A stretch of DNA of 64,000 bases from Craspedostauros australis (Eukaryota > Bacillariophyta > Bacillariophyceae > Mastogloiales > Achnanthaceae): NCBI GenBank assembly GCA_026770025.1, contig JAMXDE010000069.1, positions 146,161 to 210,160 of the forward strand. Reading direction: 5' to 3'. The translations under genes were made by a program, and so were the position numbers. The notes beneath the pieces were generated by a model that was given only the letters and a program-made list of their open reading frames with translations, did no database searches and was not told the origin of the DNA. Of the stretch, positions 42,514-52,700 are shown piece by piece (position 1 is the first letter of the stretch; the number at the start of each line of letters is the position of its first letter).

Positions 42514-45103
42514 TCAAAAGAACAGAATCACAGGCATCTGCTTGTTGCACAGATCCGAAGCATTGGGGTTGGATGACACATCGGCAATGAGGATGAGATC
42601 TCTGTCCACCCAATCGCAGACCGCAAATGTGTGTACATCGATATGCCTGGAGTTCCTCAGCGGTTGGTTGGCGTTTGCCATCATTCTGGCGCCTTGGTTG
42701 TCCTTGTAGATAAGTATGGCATGCTGTTGGCACATGCTGATCTTGTCCAGGATGGACCGAAACCAGATCACCATCTTGCCATTGTTGCTGGTGACATTGA
42801 ACTCGGCTTTAGAGGTAATGAGAGAAACAGTGGGTTGGACGCAGGTTTTCCACGCAACAGCAGGGCTGCCAAGAAGCAACACCATGCCTCTGGTGGATTT
42901 ACAATGCCTTGTATTGGCACCCCAATCGGCGTCCACATATACGTAGAGGAAAGTCGCCTGGATGGTGGCCTGGTCTGCCAGGCTGTGGTGCTTGTTGTTG
43001 GCAGGCACGAGTTGTTTCAGTGCTGCCACATCTGCAAGCTGCGGAACAGGAGACTGTCACCAGTAGGTGATCCCATAGTCCCTGGTGGATGCAACATACC
43101 TGAAGAGGTATTTGACGGCTTTGTAGTGTACACGTGCAGGGTTCATCAAGACTTGGCTCAGCTTCACCACAGGGAAGAAGATGTCAGGGTGACAGGAAAC
43201 CATGGCCCAGATGAGCTTGCCAATGGCTTAGTGGTAGCTGAAGGACTTGGATTGCAGACCATGATGCTTGGCTTCCATGTTGGGTAAGACTGCCTGATCC
43301 AATTGCCACACATGTCCATTGTCTGTGCGCATGGGTAGGCATTGTGTAGACTTCAATCAATGCCAATTGTGTTGCTTGAGCGCCTTGTCGATGTATGTGG
43401 AGCAGTGCACATTCACATGTCATCAGGCCTGAGTGAGATCCAGTCCGTTGTAGTGTGCAAACAGACTGTGCCAAGTGATAGGATAGTTCAGTCGAGCATC
43501 GAGCATGTCACAGAACTCCTTGTAAAAGGTCTCATCCTTGGTTGCCACTGCAAAGTTGTCCACCTGCCAGGGCACGTACACATTGTGGGTGTGAAGGTTT
43601 CCAATGTGCAAACATGGTGCTTGAGTTGTTGCAGTGAACCCCATGTCCTTGAGTAGCCAATTGGTATGTGGACTCTACTGTAGCGGTGCTTCAGGATGCT
43701 CTGTAGATTCTTGAGAAAAGCACAACCATGTGTTGACCCAGAGCAACGTCATGCTTGTGCTTCCACCAGCTGCGGAACTGATCATCGATTTGCATGTAGT
43801 GACGTTGTGCGCTGGCAGGCGCTTTGGCGACTGCATTCGCGATGCCAGCTCCGTACACGAGCAGTCCTTGCACTTCAACAATGGCCACCAAGATGCGGAA
43901 CTCCATGAGGTCAGGAGTAGCAGCGTATGTGTGACCAAAGATGTGCACATTGCCTCCCCAGGTGGACCCATCAGAAATAGCACAAGCCTTTTTGCGGTTG
44001 CTCTCTTGCGTCTATACGACGTAGAACCAAACCCAGTTGAAGACCGTTGCGCCTGGTGGTTCCTCGATGAGCTCGCGGAACATGCCTTGGTGATAGCATT
44101 GCTCCATTTTCTTGAATTTGGCTTGTTGTCACTCATCCCAGCCATCGCGCTGGAGCAGTTTGCGCCAGGTGAGCTTCGGAGCAGCCTCCACTTGACATGC
44201 AGTTGGTGAGATAAGATGGAGGATGGAGCCAATATGCCCAAGTTGGTCAAAATACATTTGTGGAACACTGTGCTGTGTGAGGGAGTTTCGAACATCACCG
44301 AACGCAAAGACCGCGTCGCACGCATCCAGTACAGCCTGGGTGAGATCCAGCAGCAAGCGGATGTCATGGTCGCTGATGGCCAACAAGTAGGCACCCTTGA
44401 GCCAGGATCTCCACTGCAGAATGCGCACTGCAGCTGAACCTGGTTTGCATCATGTGAGACGCAGACGTCCTCAGAGCTCATCAGGCACAAATTCCAACCC
44501 TGCAGTTGGATCGTTTCTGGAGAGGCGGATGCGCTGTTGGAATGCCCTTTCGTAGGGATCCCCAGTCATGCGCACGATGTAGGCACTGTCAACACTGTCA
44601 ACACTATCAACACTGTCAACACTGTCAACACCATCAACAAAGCATGCTGCTGCAGCTGCATGGAGCATGTCACTATCATGCGGAATGTAGTTGGCGCACT
44701 TGATAGAAAGGCGCATGACTGTCTGTCTTGGCTTTCTCAGCACCTGAACCATGTATGCCATTGCCATTGTGAGGCAGTTGAAACCTGAGGTCGAACAGAA
44801 GTCGTGGTCCTGGCGGACGTTCATGGGCAGAGAAGTGGGCCTCATCGAAGATCAGGTTGCCAGCGGTCTTGATACACCCCGAATCCAAGTCAATATATTT
44901 ATGGAGCATGGGTGTGGCAGTATGACCCACAAAGATGCTGTCGCAGGTATGGATGTCCAGCTTTGCGGCAGGATGGCTGCGCTTGCACACAACCACTCTG
45001 GAACCAAGACTTGCGGGTGGCTCAGGTTGGGCTTTATGCCATGAGGAAGCTGGTACAGAGTGGTGTCAATGATGGAGTGCCAAAGCCTATTCTTGACATA
45101 CAC
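42514..45103 (-). pseudogene. Decayed Ty1/copia pol (integrase end, RT, RNase H)
   Basis: Read right to left, the fragments follow copia order. Integrase end: NRLWHSIIDTTLYQLPHGIK (about 45100-44980), AKLDIHTCDSIFVGHTATP (about 44960), then a linker. RT start: LTWRKLLQRDGWDE (about 44160) and the catalytic region with VDNFAVATKDE (about 43565), where the usual YVDD is VDN. RNase H: VYVDADWGANTRHCKSTRG (about 42935), LITSKAEFNVTS and the DNQGARMMANA segment (about 42690). Several frames are needed, with at least two in-frame stops (TGA and TAG in the RT part) and frameshifts, so it is inactive. It lacks gag and protease. Confidence 0.8.
44584..44638 (-). repeat. 9-bp tandem repeat encoding Val-Asp-Ser units
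   Basis: About six copies of CACTGTCAA with one or two changes. On the minus strand they read in frame as VDGVDSVDSVDSVDSVDS inside the linker of the decayed copia polyprotein. Confidence 0.8.
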
Positions 45104-45144
45104 CGCATGTGCAAGGGCACAAACTTGGAACTTGGGATGCAGGG

Positions 45145-45480
45145 TGTTGGCAAGTTCCGTTCATGGATGCTCTTGCGACTGTTGACGATGGTGGTGGTGG
45201 TGGTGGTTACGATTCTGTTTGCTATTTCAGTATGTTGCTCCGATGCCTCTCGGAGTCTCCCAATGCTCTTGGTGTCTCCCAACTATGAGTTGGCACGCGA
45301 GATGCTCTCTTGCTGTTTCTTGTATTCTCTCTCTCTTGCATGTTGGTACTACGCAATATTCCGTACTCGATATGTACTCCGTATTCGATACGTAGTCAGT
45401 CCGCTCATCCTCCACTGGCCCACTACTCTGCGTGTAGTTGCCAATATCTCGTCCAAACTCCTCCTTGCATATCCATGATC
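45145..45480 (+). repeat. Truncated copia LTR copy A
   Basis: Starts TGTTGGCAAGTTCCG, the same end as the LTR copies at 51943, 58094 and (inverted) 60814, and continues with the shared Tyr/Ser-free CT-rich block and TACGCAATATTCCGTACT. It stops at about 45480, roughly halfway through the full LTR, where a second LTR start begins. Confidence 0.65.
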
Positions 45481-45482
45481 TC

Positions 45483-45746
45483 TATTGGCAAGTTCTGCTC
45501 ATGGGTATTCTTGTGATTGCATACGACGGTGTTGGTGGTGGCGGTGGTTACAATTCTGCTTGCTATTTCATTGCGTTGCTATTCCAATTCTGTCTCGGAG
45601 TCTCCCGACTATGAGTCGGCACGCGAGATGCTCTCTCGCTGTTACTCATATTCTCTCTCTTTCTTGCGTGTTCGTACTACGCAATATTCCGTACTAGATA
45701 CGTGCTCCGTTGTCAGGATGCACATACACATATTCGCATCCTGACA
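45483..45746 (-). repeat. Short copia LTR copy B, next to the end of the RT-RNase H frame
   Basis: Begins TATTGGCAAGTTCTGCTC and ends ATCCTGACA. On the minus strand it starts TGTCAGGATGC directly after a purine tract (AGGAAGGG), as expected for a 3' LTR after the polypurine primer. Compared with copy C it lacks about 500 internal bases. Its last 36 bases form a perfect 11-bp stem. Confidence 0.55.
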
Positions 45747-45766
45747 CCCTTCCTGTGTGCATTCGG

Positions 45767-48391
45767 TCATTCGAATGTTCTCGATGTATCAAGGTACGAC
45801 TTCTCATGTTCTCGTTGCAAGTCGGCCTTGATGTTCTTGGTGAATCCGTCGCTTGTGTTCTGCTCGGATTTGACGAAAATGATTTCGATGGTCTTGTTGG
45901 TTACCATGTTCCTCACGTAGTGATGGCGCACGTCGATGTGCCGCGATCGTTGGGATGTTGATGGGTTCTTGGCGATGAAGATCGCTCCGATGTTGTCCAC
46001 GCGGACCTTGATCGGTGTCTTCACTGGGACGCCCACACTTTCGAGTAGCTGCACGACAAAGAAGATCTCCTTTGCTGCTTTGGAAAGGGCAACGTATTCT
46101 GCTTCGGATGAGCTGAGTGTCACAGCCTTCTGTGCCTTGGATTGCCAAAGGATTGGTACTTTGCACAGGTATAGGATGAACCCTCCTACGCTGATTCTCG
46201 TGTTCTTGTCTCCTGCATATTCGCTATCACAGAAGAGCTCCATGTCCCAGCTGTCGTCGTCTGGACGTGCTGGATGGATCTTCAATCCATAGTCCTTTGT
46301 ATCGATCACATATTTGATGATCCAATACATCTCCTTCATTGCGGCCTTGGTGGGCCCGATCAATACCTTGGAGAGTTCCCTCACAGGGTTTGCGATGTCT
46401 GGTCGCAAGTGCTTGATGAGGAAGAGTAGCATACCGACACCTTGGGGGTATTCGGCATGTTCTTCCGGTCCGACCTTCTGCAGTCCGTTATCTTCGGATG
46501 GTTGCACGATGATTTGACCCGGGGTTCCCGGTGTCCCATAGCGTTGCATCTTCTCAACCTTGGTTCCGAACTCTTCGATGAGATGTCGGATGAGGTGTGG
46601 TTGACGCAACGTTGCTCTGGTCTTGTCATGGTTCAGTTCGATGTTGCAGCTGAGGTAGTCTCCGAGTCCGCGCTCGATTGTTACCTTGAACTTGCTGCCT
46701 TGGATGTCCTTCAGGAATGTCTCCAATGCCTTGGAGTCTCCGCAGCAGAAGCAATCGTCCACGTAGATGGCCACGATCATGCTTCCTTCGTTCGTCTTCC
46801 TGTAGAACAGGCACGGGTCCGCTGCGCTCTGTTCGAAGTTGATATTCTTGAGGGTCGACACCAACATCTTGAACCATTGCCTGGCGCTCTGCACAAGTCC
46901 GTAGATTGGCTTGTGTAGGGTCAGGGCTTCGTCTGGTTGATGATCCATCCCGTTGGGACAGTTCATGTAGATCTCCTCGTCGAGGTCTCCGTGTAGGAAT
47001 GCCGTTACGACATCGACGAGTGCGCAGTCCATCTTCTTGATTAGCATGATCACCATCATGACTCGATATGTTACATCGTGGATGACGGGTGAGTAGTGTT
47101 CTTGGAAGTCTACTCCTGCGACTTGCGAATAGCCACATGCAACGAGTCGCGCTCGATGTGTGCCGTCACGCTTCAACTTGAAGACCCATTTGCACTTGCA
47201 GCATCTGCGGCCGCGTGGGATGGCGTCTCGTTTGATCTTGCTGTACACCTTGCGTGTATCCATGGAGCTGAAATCTTTCTTGATGGCTGCTCGGTATCCC
47301 TTTCGATGGATGGGATCCGGATGATTGAACGCCCCATCGAACGTCGTCGGTTCGATGTGCTTCTCGGATTCTTCGTTCTGGTCCTGAATCGACAGTCCGA
47401 TGTCGATCGCTGGTATCTCGGCAACGATTGCATTCATCCCGTATAGTCTGTTGGTGCTGTGATGGATAACCTCTGTCTCTTCTATTTCGTCTACGATTTC
47501 ATCATCATCTGTGTTCTTGTTGTCATCACTCAGTTTGTCAGCTAACTTGTCGCTGAGTTTGTCGGTCTCCTCGTTTGATGATGATTTGTTCTCATCACCT
47601 CGTTCCTTTTGACCTGGTCTGTTGTTGTCTGCAAGCGCGCACAGTGCTTTGGGAATCTTCTTCCCTGCAGTTGCCTTGGGATTGTTCTGTCCCTTCCTGC
47701 CTCTTGCTTCGTGGCATCGGAGTCTCTCCTTTCTGTCTATGTCACGCTTGCTTGGTTTGGTTGGTGGAGGTCTTGATGGTGTACCACGCGCAGGCCTCGC
47801 TGGTGTGTTCAGAGGAGTGATGCCCTTGTCATCGTTGGCTTCGTCGCCGGATGGTAGGATCTCGTCATCCTCAGGGTCGGACTCGCTCCGATCTTCCTCG
47901 TTCTCGAGCGGTTGGGTCGCTGCTTCCTTGTCCTCATCATTTCTGTCCGATAGGATGTGATACTTGTTCTTGTTGGCAAAGGATACTCTCCTTGGTTCTG
48001 TCGTTTGATGCATTGCCGTCCTTGGCGTTGCTCCCTTCCGTCCAATGGTTGTGAAGCTATCTGCATTCGTCATTTCTGAATCGTTGAGTGTGTTTGGTGC
48101 TTGCGCCCAGCCACAGAACTGTCCATATGATTGGTTGAGCCATTTGATGTCGCAGGAACAGACCAGTGACTTGGTCGATGGTCTGTACATGTTGTACACT
48201 CCTGATGCATGTTGGTGTGCATATCCAATGAACACCATCTCTTCTCCTCTATTCTTGAGCTTGGCGGTGATCCCGCCGTAGGTAGTCTTCACGACACCCA
48301 CTTCTCCAAATGTGCGGAGTGCATCTGCGTATGGTGGATTGCTGTCAAAGAATTGGCAATGGCAGTGGCAGTGCTTGCAGCTGCTGCCCAC
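45767..48391 (-). CDS. Copia reverse transcriptase-RNase H frame (with integrase C-terminus)
   Basis: The 874-residue open frame begins with the end of integrase (NPPYADALRTFGEVGVVK, EEMVFIGYAHQHASGVYNMY) and a charged low-complexity linker. The RT follows (WVFKLKRDGTHRARLVACGYSQ, VDVVTAFLHGDLDEEIYMN, and the catalytic YVDD in MIVAIYVDDCFCCGD). The RNase H comes last (MELFCDSEYAGDKNTRISVG, TLSSSEAEYVALSKAAKE, IKVRVDNIGAIFIAKN, HYVRNMV). All catalytic Asp/Glu of RT and RNase H appear present. In an active element this would be part of a longer pol; its true upstream joins are broken, so this frame alone lacks a natural start. Confidence 0.8.
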   Translation of the reverse strand: MGSSCKHCHCHCQFFDSNPPYADALRTFGEVGVVKTTYGGITAKLKNRGEEMVFIGYAHQHASGVYNMYRPSTKSLVCSCDIKWLNQSYGQFCGWAQAPNTLNDSEMTNADSFTTIGRKGATPRTAMHQTTEPRRVSFANKNKYHILSDRNDEDKEAATQPLENEEDRSESDPEDDEILPSGDEANDDKGITPLNTPARPARGTPSRPPPTKPSKRDIDRKERLRCHEARGRKGQNNPKATAGKKIPKALCALADNNRPGQKERGDENKSSSNEETDKLSDKLADKLSDDNKNTDDDEIVDEIEETEVIHHSTNRLYGMNAIVAEIPAIDIGLSIQDQNEESEKHIEPTTFDGAFNHPDPIHRKGYRAAIKKDFSSMDTRKVYSKIKRDAIPRGRRCCKCKWVFKLKRDGTHRARLVACGYSQVAGVDFQEHYSPVIHDVTYRVMMVIMLIKKMDCALVDVVTAFLHGDLDEEIYMNCPNGMDHQPDEALTLHKPIYGLVQSARQWFKMLVSTLKNINFEQSAADPCLFYRKTNEGSMIVAIYVDDCFCCGDSKALETFLKDIQGSKFKVTIERGLGDYLSCNIELNHDKTRATLRQPHLIRHLIEEFGTKVEKMQRYGTPGTPGQIIVQPSEDNGLQKVGPEEHAEYPQGVGMLLFLIKHLRPDIANPVRELSKVLIGPTKAAMKEMYWIIKYVIDTKDYGLKIHPARPDDDSWDMELFCDSEYAGDKNTRISVGGFILYLCKVPILWQSKAQKAVTLSSSEAEYVALSKAAKEIFFVVQLLESVGVPVKTPIKVRVDNIGAIFIAKNPSTSQRSRHIDVRHHYVRNMVTNKTIEIIFVKSEQNTSDGFTKNIKADLQREHEKSYLDTSRTFE

Positions 48392-48402
48392 AGGCCATGC
48401 CT

Positions 48403-49867
48403 CTATTTGTTGTTGAGTTGTGCTCCGTTGAGCATGGAGCGGATCTTGGTGTAGAGATACGCAAACTTGCGTTCTACTCTACCATTCCGCTGTGGCGTGT
48501 TGGACGCCATGGACTCGAATTTTGCATTCAGTCCTGCATCGATGAGAGTATCCTGCGTGGATTTGTTCTCTCCGCTGTTATTGCCTTGGAAAATGATTTG
48601 TTGATCACCTGTGTGTGACTTGATCGTCTGCATGAATCGTTTGATACCCTGGTTGGTCCCTCTTGTTCTTCAGAAAGAAGCTCCAGCAGTAGTCCGTGAA
48701 GCCGTCCACGATCAAGGTCCAGTAGCGTTTATCTCCGAAGCCTATGTGTTTAGTGTAACTGATATTGATAAAGAGGCGTTCGCCACAGCGAGTCGCTCTT
48801 GGGATTCTAGTCTTTGAGATGTTCTTCACTCTCGCATTCGCAACAGCACAGTCGCGACACACCAGCATCTCGCCGATAATCTTCCATCCGTATTGAGCGG
48901 CTGTCTGCTTCATGGTCTCGAGTGGTGCGTGACGGAGCATTCAATGCAAGTTCACCGCGCTCACCTCCTTGGATGGGCTCTTGATGATGGCTGTGGAAGC
49001 CTTGTCATCCTCAGTTGGCATGATGGGATGCATCTGCACTCCTGTGATGAATCCGTTGGATGTTGGCAAGATGCAATCGAAGATGATCTTCTTCCCAGCT
49101 CTGTTGACGATGTCCATCAGAATGCCATTGTTTCCAATCTGGTAACTGTTGTATAGTGCCTTGTTTGTAGAGAAAAGGTTCACCACCATCTTGGGTGTGT
49201 ACTTCACATGATCGAGCCGGAAAATGTGGCCAGTGTTGTCGCGCTGCTTGACCTTCAAGCGGATGGATCCGATCTTGGGAGAGTCCAGCTTCGTGCTGTC
49301 TCCCACTTGGATGAAGGACTTGATGTGCCGCACGTTGAAGAGGCTGGCGTCTGAGTTCATGATGTTACACGAGGCTCCGCTGTCAGCAAGCCAGGTGTCC
49401 TTGTTGACCTTGTCCTTGTACTTGGTGCTCAGCTTGTGAAGCTGTTCCATGGCAGCCGCTGCCATGTCGTCGTCGTGATCTTCTTCGTTCCCGTCGTCCA
49501 TCCTGTGGTAGTCCATGCCGTCGTAGTACGGTTCTCCGACTGCTGGAGTCATGTCTTCTCGGTGAGTTCCTGTCACCGAATCGCATGGCATGACTTGTGG
49601 TCGCTCGCGCAGGAGTACCTGCATACATCCTCCAAGGACGTAGTGCAATTCCGTCTCTGGAATGAGCTCGTCTTTCCTCCAACAGCCGGTTGAGGATCAC
49701 TGTGTTGGCGAGAATCTCTTCGATTGATCGGAAATTGTTGGACAGTATGGTGCCAATCACGCGCACCCATATGTGTTACAGTCCCCCGTTGATCATCGCT
49801 GGGAAGAGACGCATGCCTGCTACCATCACGGCGTCGTGGATGAGCTGTTGTTGCATTGTCTCTGCTG
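48403..49867 (-). pseudogene. Copia protease-integrase segment, frameshifted
   Basis: Protease is visible as WLADSGASCNIMNSD (about 49400) and the pre-integrase region as KYTPKMVVNLFSTNKAL. In the integrase zinc finger the frame hits a TGA at 48941-48943 (VNLH-stop-MLRHAPLET), with the rest of the HHCC motif (LRHAP... CRDC) continuing in the same frame. The core shows YWTLIVDGFTDYCWSFF. A shift near 48650 leads to GNNSGENKST, where the expected catalytic Asp is Asn, and then PQRNGRVERKFA with the Glu. Another shift joins the RT frame. At the 5' end (about 49690-49790) the frame with TILSNNFRSIEEILANTVIL overlaps the end of gag in another frame. Confidence 0.75.
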
Positions 49868-51862
49868 TCAATGTAGGATATGGGATCGTATCATGCCTGT
49901 GTATGGTGTCGAAGCCTCGGCGTTCTGGACTGGTGGGAACGAGATGTCTGTTGGAAAGATGACTCTCTTGTTTGAATTGAATCTGTCTACTTCTTGTTCT
50001 GATTCATCGCTGCTGTCTTCGTAGATGATACCCATTCTGTTGTTCCTCGCCACTGGAGGAGGCGGCGCCTCACCGCCGTTTGTCTCGTCGCCAGAGATGT
50101 CTTCGTTGTCTTGATCCGCGCTGTTCTTGTTGGTGTCGGCATCGTCTGCGTTCGTGGCCGCTTCCAACTCAATGGCGATGGTCTCTGCTCCCATCTCAGC
50201 TGCGTCGCCGGACAGATCAATGATGTTGTTCACATTGAAGCAGTACTTGTAGCTGGCTTTGCGACGTTGGTCGACTTCATGGATGATTGGCTCGTTGCTG
50301 AGCCACGCTGACACGACCTCGTCGTCGTGTACTTCGTCATCGTTTTCGAAGTGTTGGAAGTGATCGAAGAATGAATCCTTGATGTCGTCAGATACCTCCA
50401 AGCAGAGCATCATGTCCAGTATAGAGAGCATCATCTCATGGCTGCTCTTCTCATGTCTTTCCTTCGCTATGTTGGCCTGCTCGTCGGCCTTCTTCTTTTT
50501 GTTGAACTTCTTCTTTCGGCACTCTACCTCGCGATGTCCAATGATGCCGCAGTAGTGGCACTTTCCGTTGAATCTGCTTCCCTTGCCTTTATTGTTTCGG
50601 TTTCCGTTCTTTCTGTTGTTGTTGGCGTTTTTCTTGTTGTTTGCCTTCTTCCGTTCGGGACAATTTGCAGATTGATGACCATACACACCACAGTTGTGGC
50701 AGATTCCCTTGAAGTTGCTGGTGCTTGCAAAGCCAGCATTGTTAGTCTTCATGCTGCTGTCTTGAAATTCGTCGACGTAGGCCTTCCCTCCTTGGTTGGT
50801 TGTGTATACTGTGCGAAGTAGTGCTCTGATTGTGTTGATTGTGACGACAGTTGGGTTGAATGTGAGTTGATGTTCGAAGTTGACGACTTGTGCTTTGTAC
50901 TCGGCACTCACTGTGCTGAGGAGCTGCATGATCATTTCCTCATTGCTGATCTCGTGCCTGACGTCTTGAAGGCAGGAGTGCAATAGCTTGAGCCATGCGA
51001 TGTAGACATCTGGATCAGTGTCCTTCTTCATCTTCTTGTTGTTGAACTGCCTCTTGAGCTTGATCTTGGTGGCAGCATTGGATGGCTTGTACTTCTCCGT
51101 GAGAAGTTTCCACACCTTGTGTGGGTTCCCCTCAGGGAATATGTCGGAGATGCATTGGTTGTTGTATTGGATGGCTTGCTTGCCTGTACCCTTCTCTGCA
51201 TCCATCATGAGGATCAGATCGCTGAAGCAGTTGGCTGCCAGCTCGTAGGTCTCCTCCAATACTTCCTTGTCTGCTTCTGTGGCAGCTCCAATTTCGCTCT
51301 TGGTTAGGATCCTCGTCTTCCCCAACATCACATCTCTTGTTCTCTGCACACGCATGTACGCCTTCGCTTGGGACTCCCAGGCATTGTAGTCCTCCTGACT
51401 ACTACTGAATAGCGGCGCCTTGATGGGTTGCTTGTTCACGTTGGCTGATGTCGCCATGTTACTCCGTTGCTTTGTTGATGTTACGTGCACGCTTGTGATC
51501 TCCGTTTGTTTCTGTGTGATCACTTTTTCAATTTTCGCTCGTGTTTCCGCGGAGATGTCTTTCGTCACAAATTCTCCTCCTCGTGTTGTCTCACTTTCTC
51601 TGCTCTGTTTGGCCGTGCGAATGCTCTTCGCCACACCTGTCTCTTCTTGCTTGATATTTGTGAGAATGCTCTTCTGCACAAGTCGTAGTCTCGCAAACCA
51701 ATCCTTGTTGGTCTCGTCGATCGCGCTTACTTCTGCGCTAGAGAGGACAGTGGGCGCACCTACTTCCTTCTGTGGTTGAAGTGGAGTCTCACTCGCACCT
51801 TCTTCTTGTTTGATAGTTGGGTTGGACAGAGGGATGTCTTTCAATTCCTCTTCCTCACTCAT
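49868..51862 (-). CDS. Copia Gag polyprotein with two zinc knuckles
   Basis: The frame encodes 664 residues from MSEEEELKDIPLSNP. A Lys/Glu/Thr-rich start is followed by the gag capsid-like region (KAPLFSSSQEDYNAWESQAKAYMR, KVWKLLTEKYKPSNAATKIKLKRQF, VYIAWLKLLHSCLQDVRHEIS). Two CX2CX4HX4C knuckles follow (CHNCGVYGHQSANC and CHYCGIIGHREVEC), separated by an Asn/Lys-rich stretch. The C-terminus is acidic. It would bind and package the element's RNA. The frame is unbroken, unlike the protease-integrase part. Confidence 0.85.
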   Translation of the reverse strand: MSEEEELKDIPLSNPTIKQEEGASETPLQPQKEVGAPTVLSSAEVSAIDETNKDWFARLRLVQKSILTNIKQEETGVAKSIRTAKQSRESETTRGGEFVTKDISAETRAKIEKVITQKQTEITSVHVTSTKQRSNMATSANVNKQPIKAPLFSSSQEDYNAWESQAKAYMRVQRTRDVMLGKTRILTKSEIGAATEADKEVLEETYELAANCFSDLILMMDAEKGTGKQAIQYNNQCISDIFPEGNPHKVWKLLTEKYKPSNAATKIKLKRQFNNKKMKKDTDPDVYIAWLKLLHSCLQDVRHEISNEEMIMQLLSTVSAEYKAQVVNFEHQLTFNPTVVTINTIRALLRTVYTTNQGGKAYVDEFQDSSMKTNNAGFASTSNFKGICHNCGVYGHQSANCPERKKANNKKNANNNRKNGNRNNKGKGSRFNGKCHYCGIIGHREVECRKKKFNKKKKADEQANIAKERHEKSSHEMMLSILDMMLCLEVSDDIKDSFFDHFQHFENDDEVHDDEVVSAWLSNEPIIHEVDQRRKASYKYCFNVNNIIDLSGDAAEMGAETIAIELEAATNADDADTNKNSADQDNEDISGDETNGGEAPPPPVARNNRMGIIYEDSSDESEQEVDRFNSNKRVIFPTDISFPPVQNAEASTPYTGMIRSHILH

Positions 51863-51942
51863 TCAGCCTGCTGCTCTTGAATGATGTGGTCTTCTTTGCA
51901 CGATCCGATCCGCGGGCTTGCCCTGATCTATCGTTTACAAAC

Positions 51943-52700
51943 GTGTTGAAAAGTTCCGTAGACGGATACCTTGCAATCGTGGAAGACAGTGATGGCTGTT
52001 ATGATGACAATTGCTATTTCATGACATTGCTCCTCTGATGCTCTTGGTGTCTCTCTCTGACTATGAGTTGGCACACAAGATACTCTCTCGCCATTACTCG
52101 TATTCTCTCTCTCTCTCTCGATATTTCGCGTCCACAACAAGCAATATTTCATACTCGATATGTGCTCTGTATTCGACACATGCTCAGCCGTCTTGTCCTC
52201 TACTGGCCACTACTCTGCGAGTATTCGCCAATGTTTTTGTCCAAACTCCTCTTTGTATATCTACGATCTTGATGTTGCTTGGCCATTGAATCTTTGCCTT
52301 CTTGATCTGATGTGGAGACAGCTGCCAACGTGGGTGACATGATGACATCCTGTCAATGTCAGCTGTTGTCTTCCATGGTCCTTCAGATTCCAGATTCCAT
52401 TGATGATGCAGTGGTCTGGCGAGAGTGTCGTCATTTGAGGTTTAGTTGGGAAACATATCAAGCCTGACTCGATATCACATGTTTTGTTGATGGATGAACA
52501 GACAATGTTCCTTATGCTCTCATAAATGGTTGTTCACAAATTTCCCCCAAAATTTTGGTGGTTTTTGTGTGTCCGAAGTCGTGATGTGATTTCGATCAAT
52601 CACAGTTCACTATCAACACGAATGTAGTTGCGCCGTCTGTGTGTATAGTATAAGAGAACAATGAGTGAGCGATGCACATACACATATGCACATTCCAACA
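51943..52700 (-). repeat. Full-length copia LTR copy C
   Basis: Plus-strand ends are TGTTGAAAAGTTCCG and CATTCCAACA, giving TGTTG/CAACA inverted tips typical of LTRs; 758 bp. It lies just upstream of gag in minus orientation and shares long blocks with copies D (55941) and E (58094). Confidence 0.7.

Larger units (their letters stand above)
45483..52700 (-). mobile_element. Nearly complete but defective Ty1/copia retrotransposon
   Basis: In minus orientation the order is LTR (51943-52700), gag, protease, integrase, RT, RNase H, LTR remnant (45483-45746), the diagnostic copia order. Gag and RT-RNase H frames are open; the protease-integrase segment has an in-frame stop and frameshifts. The two LTRs differ strongly in length and sequence and no clear 5-bp target duplication is seen, so the element is old or rearranged. 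Confidence 0.75.

Noticed and set aside
45485-46000. Tandem direct repeats as a CRISPR array
   Set aside because: The repeats are two partial LTRs with simple CT-rich sequence; there are no regular spacers and the genome is eukaryotic.
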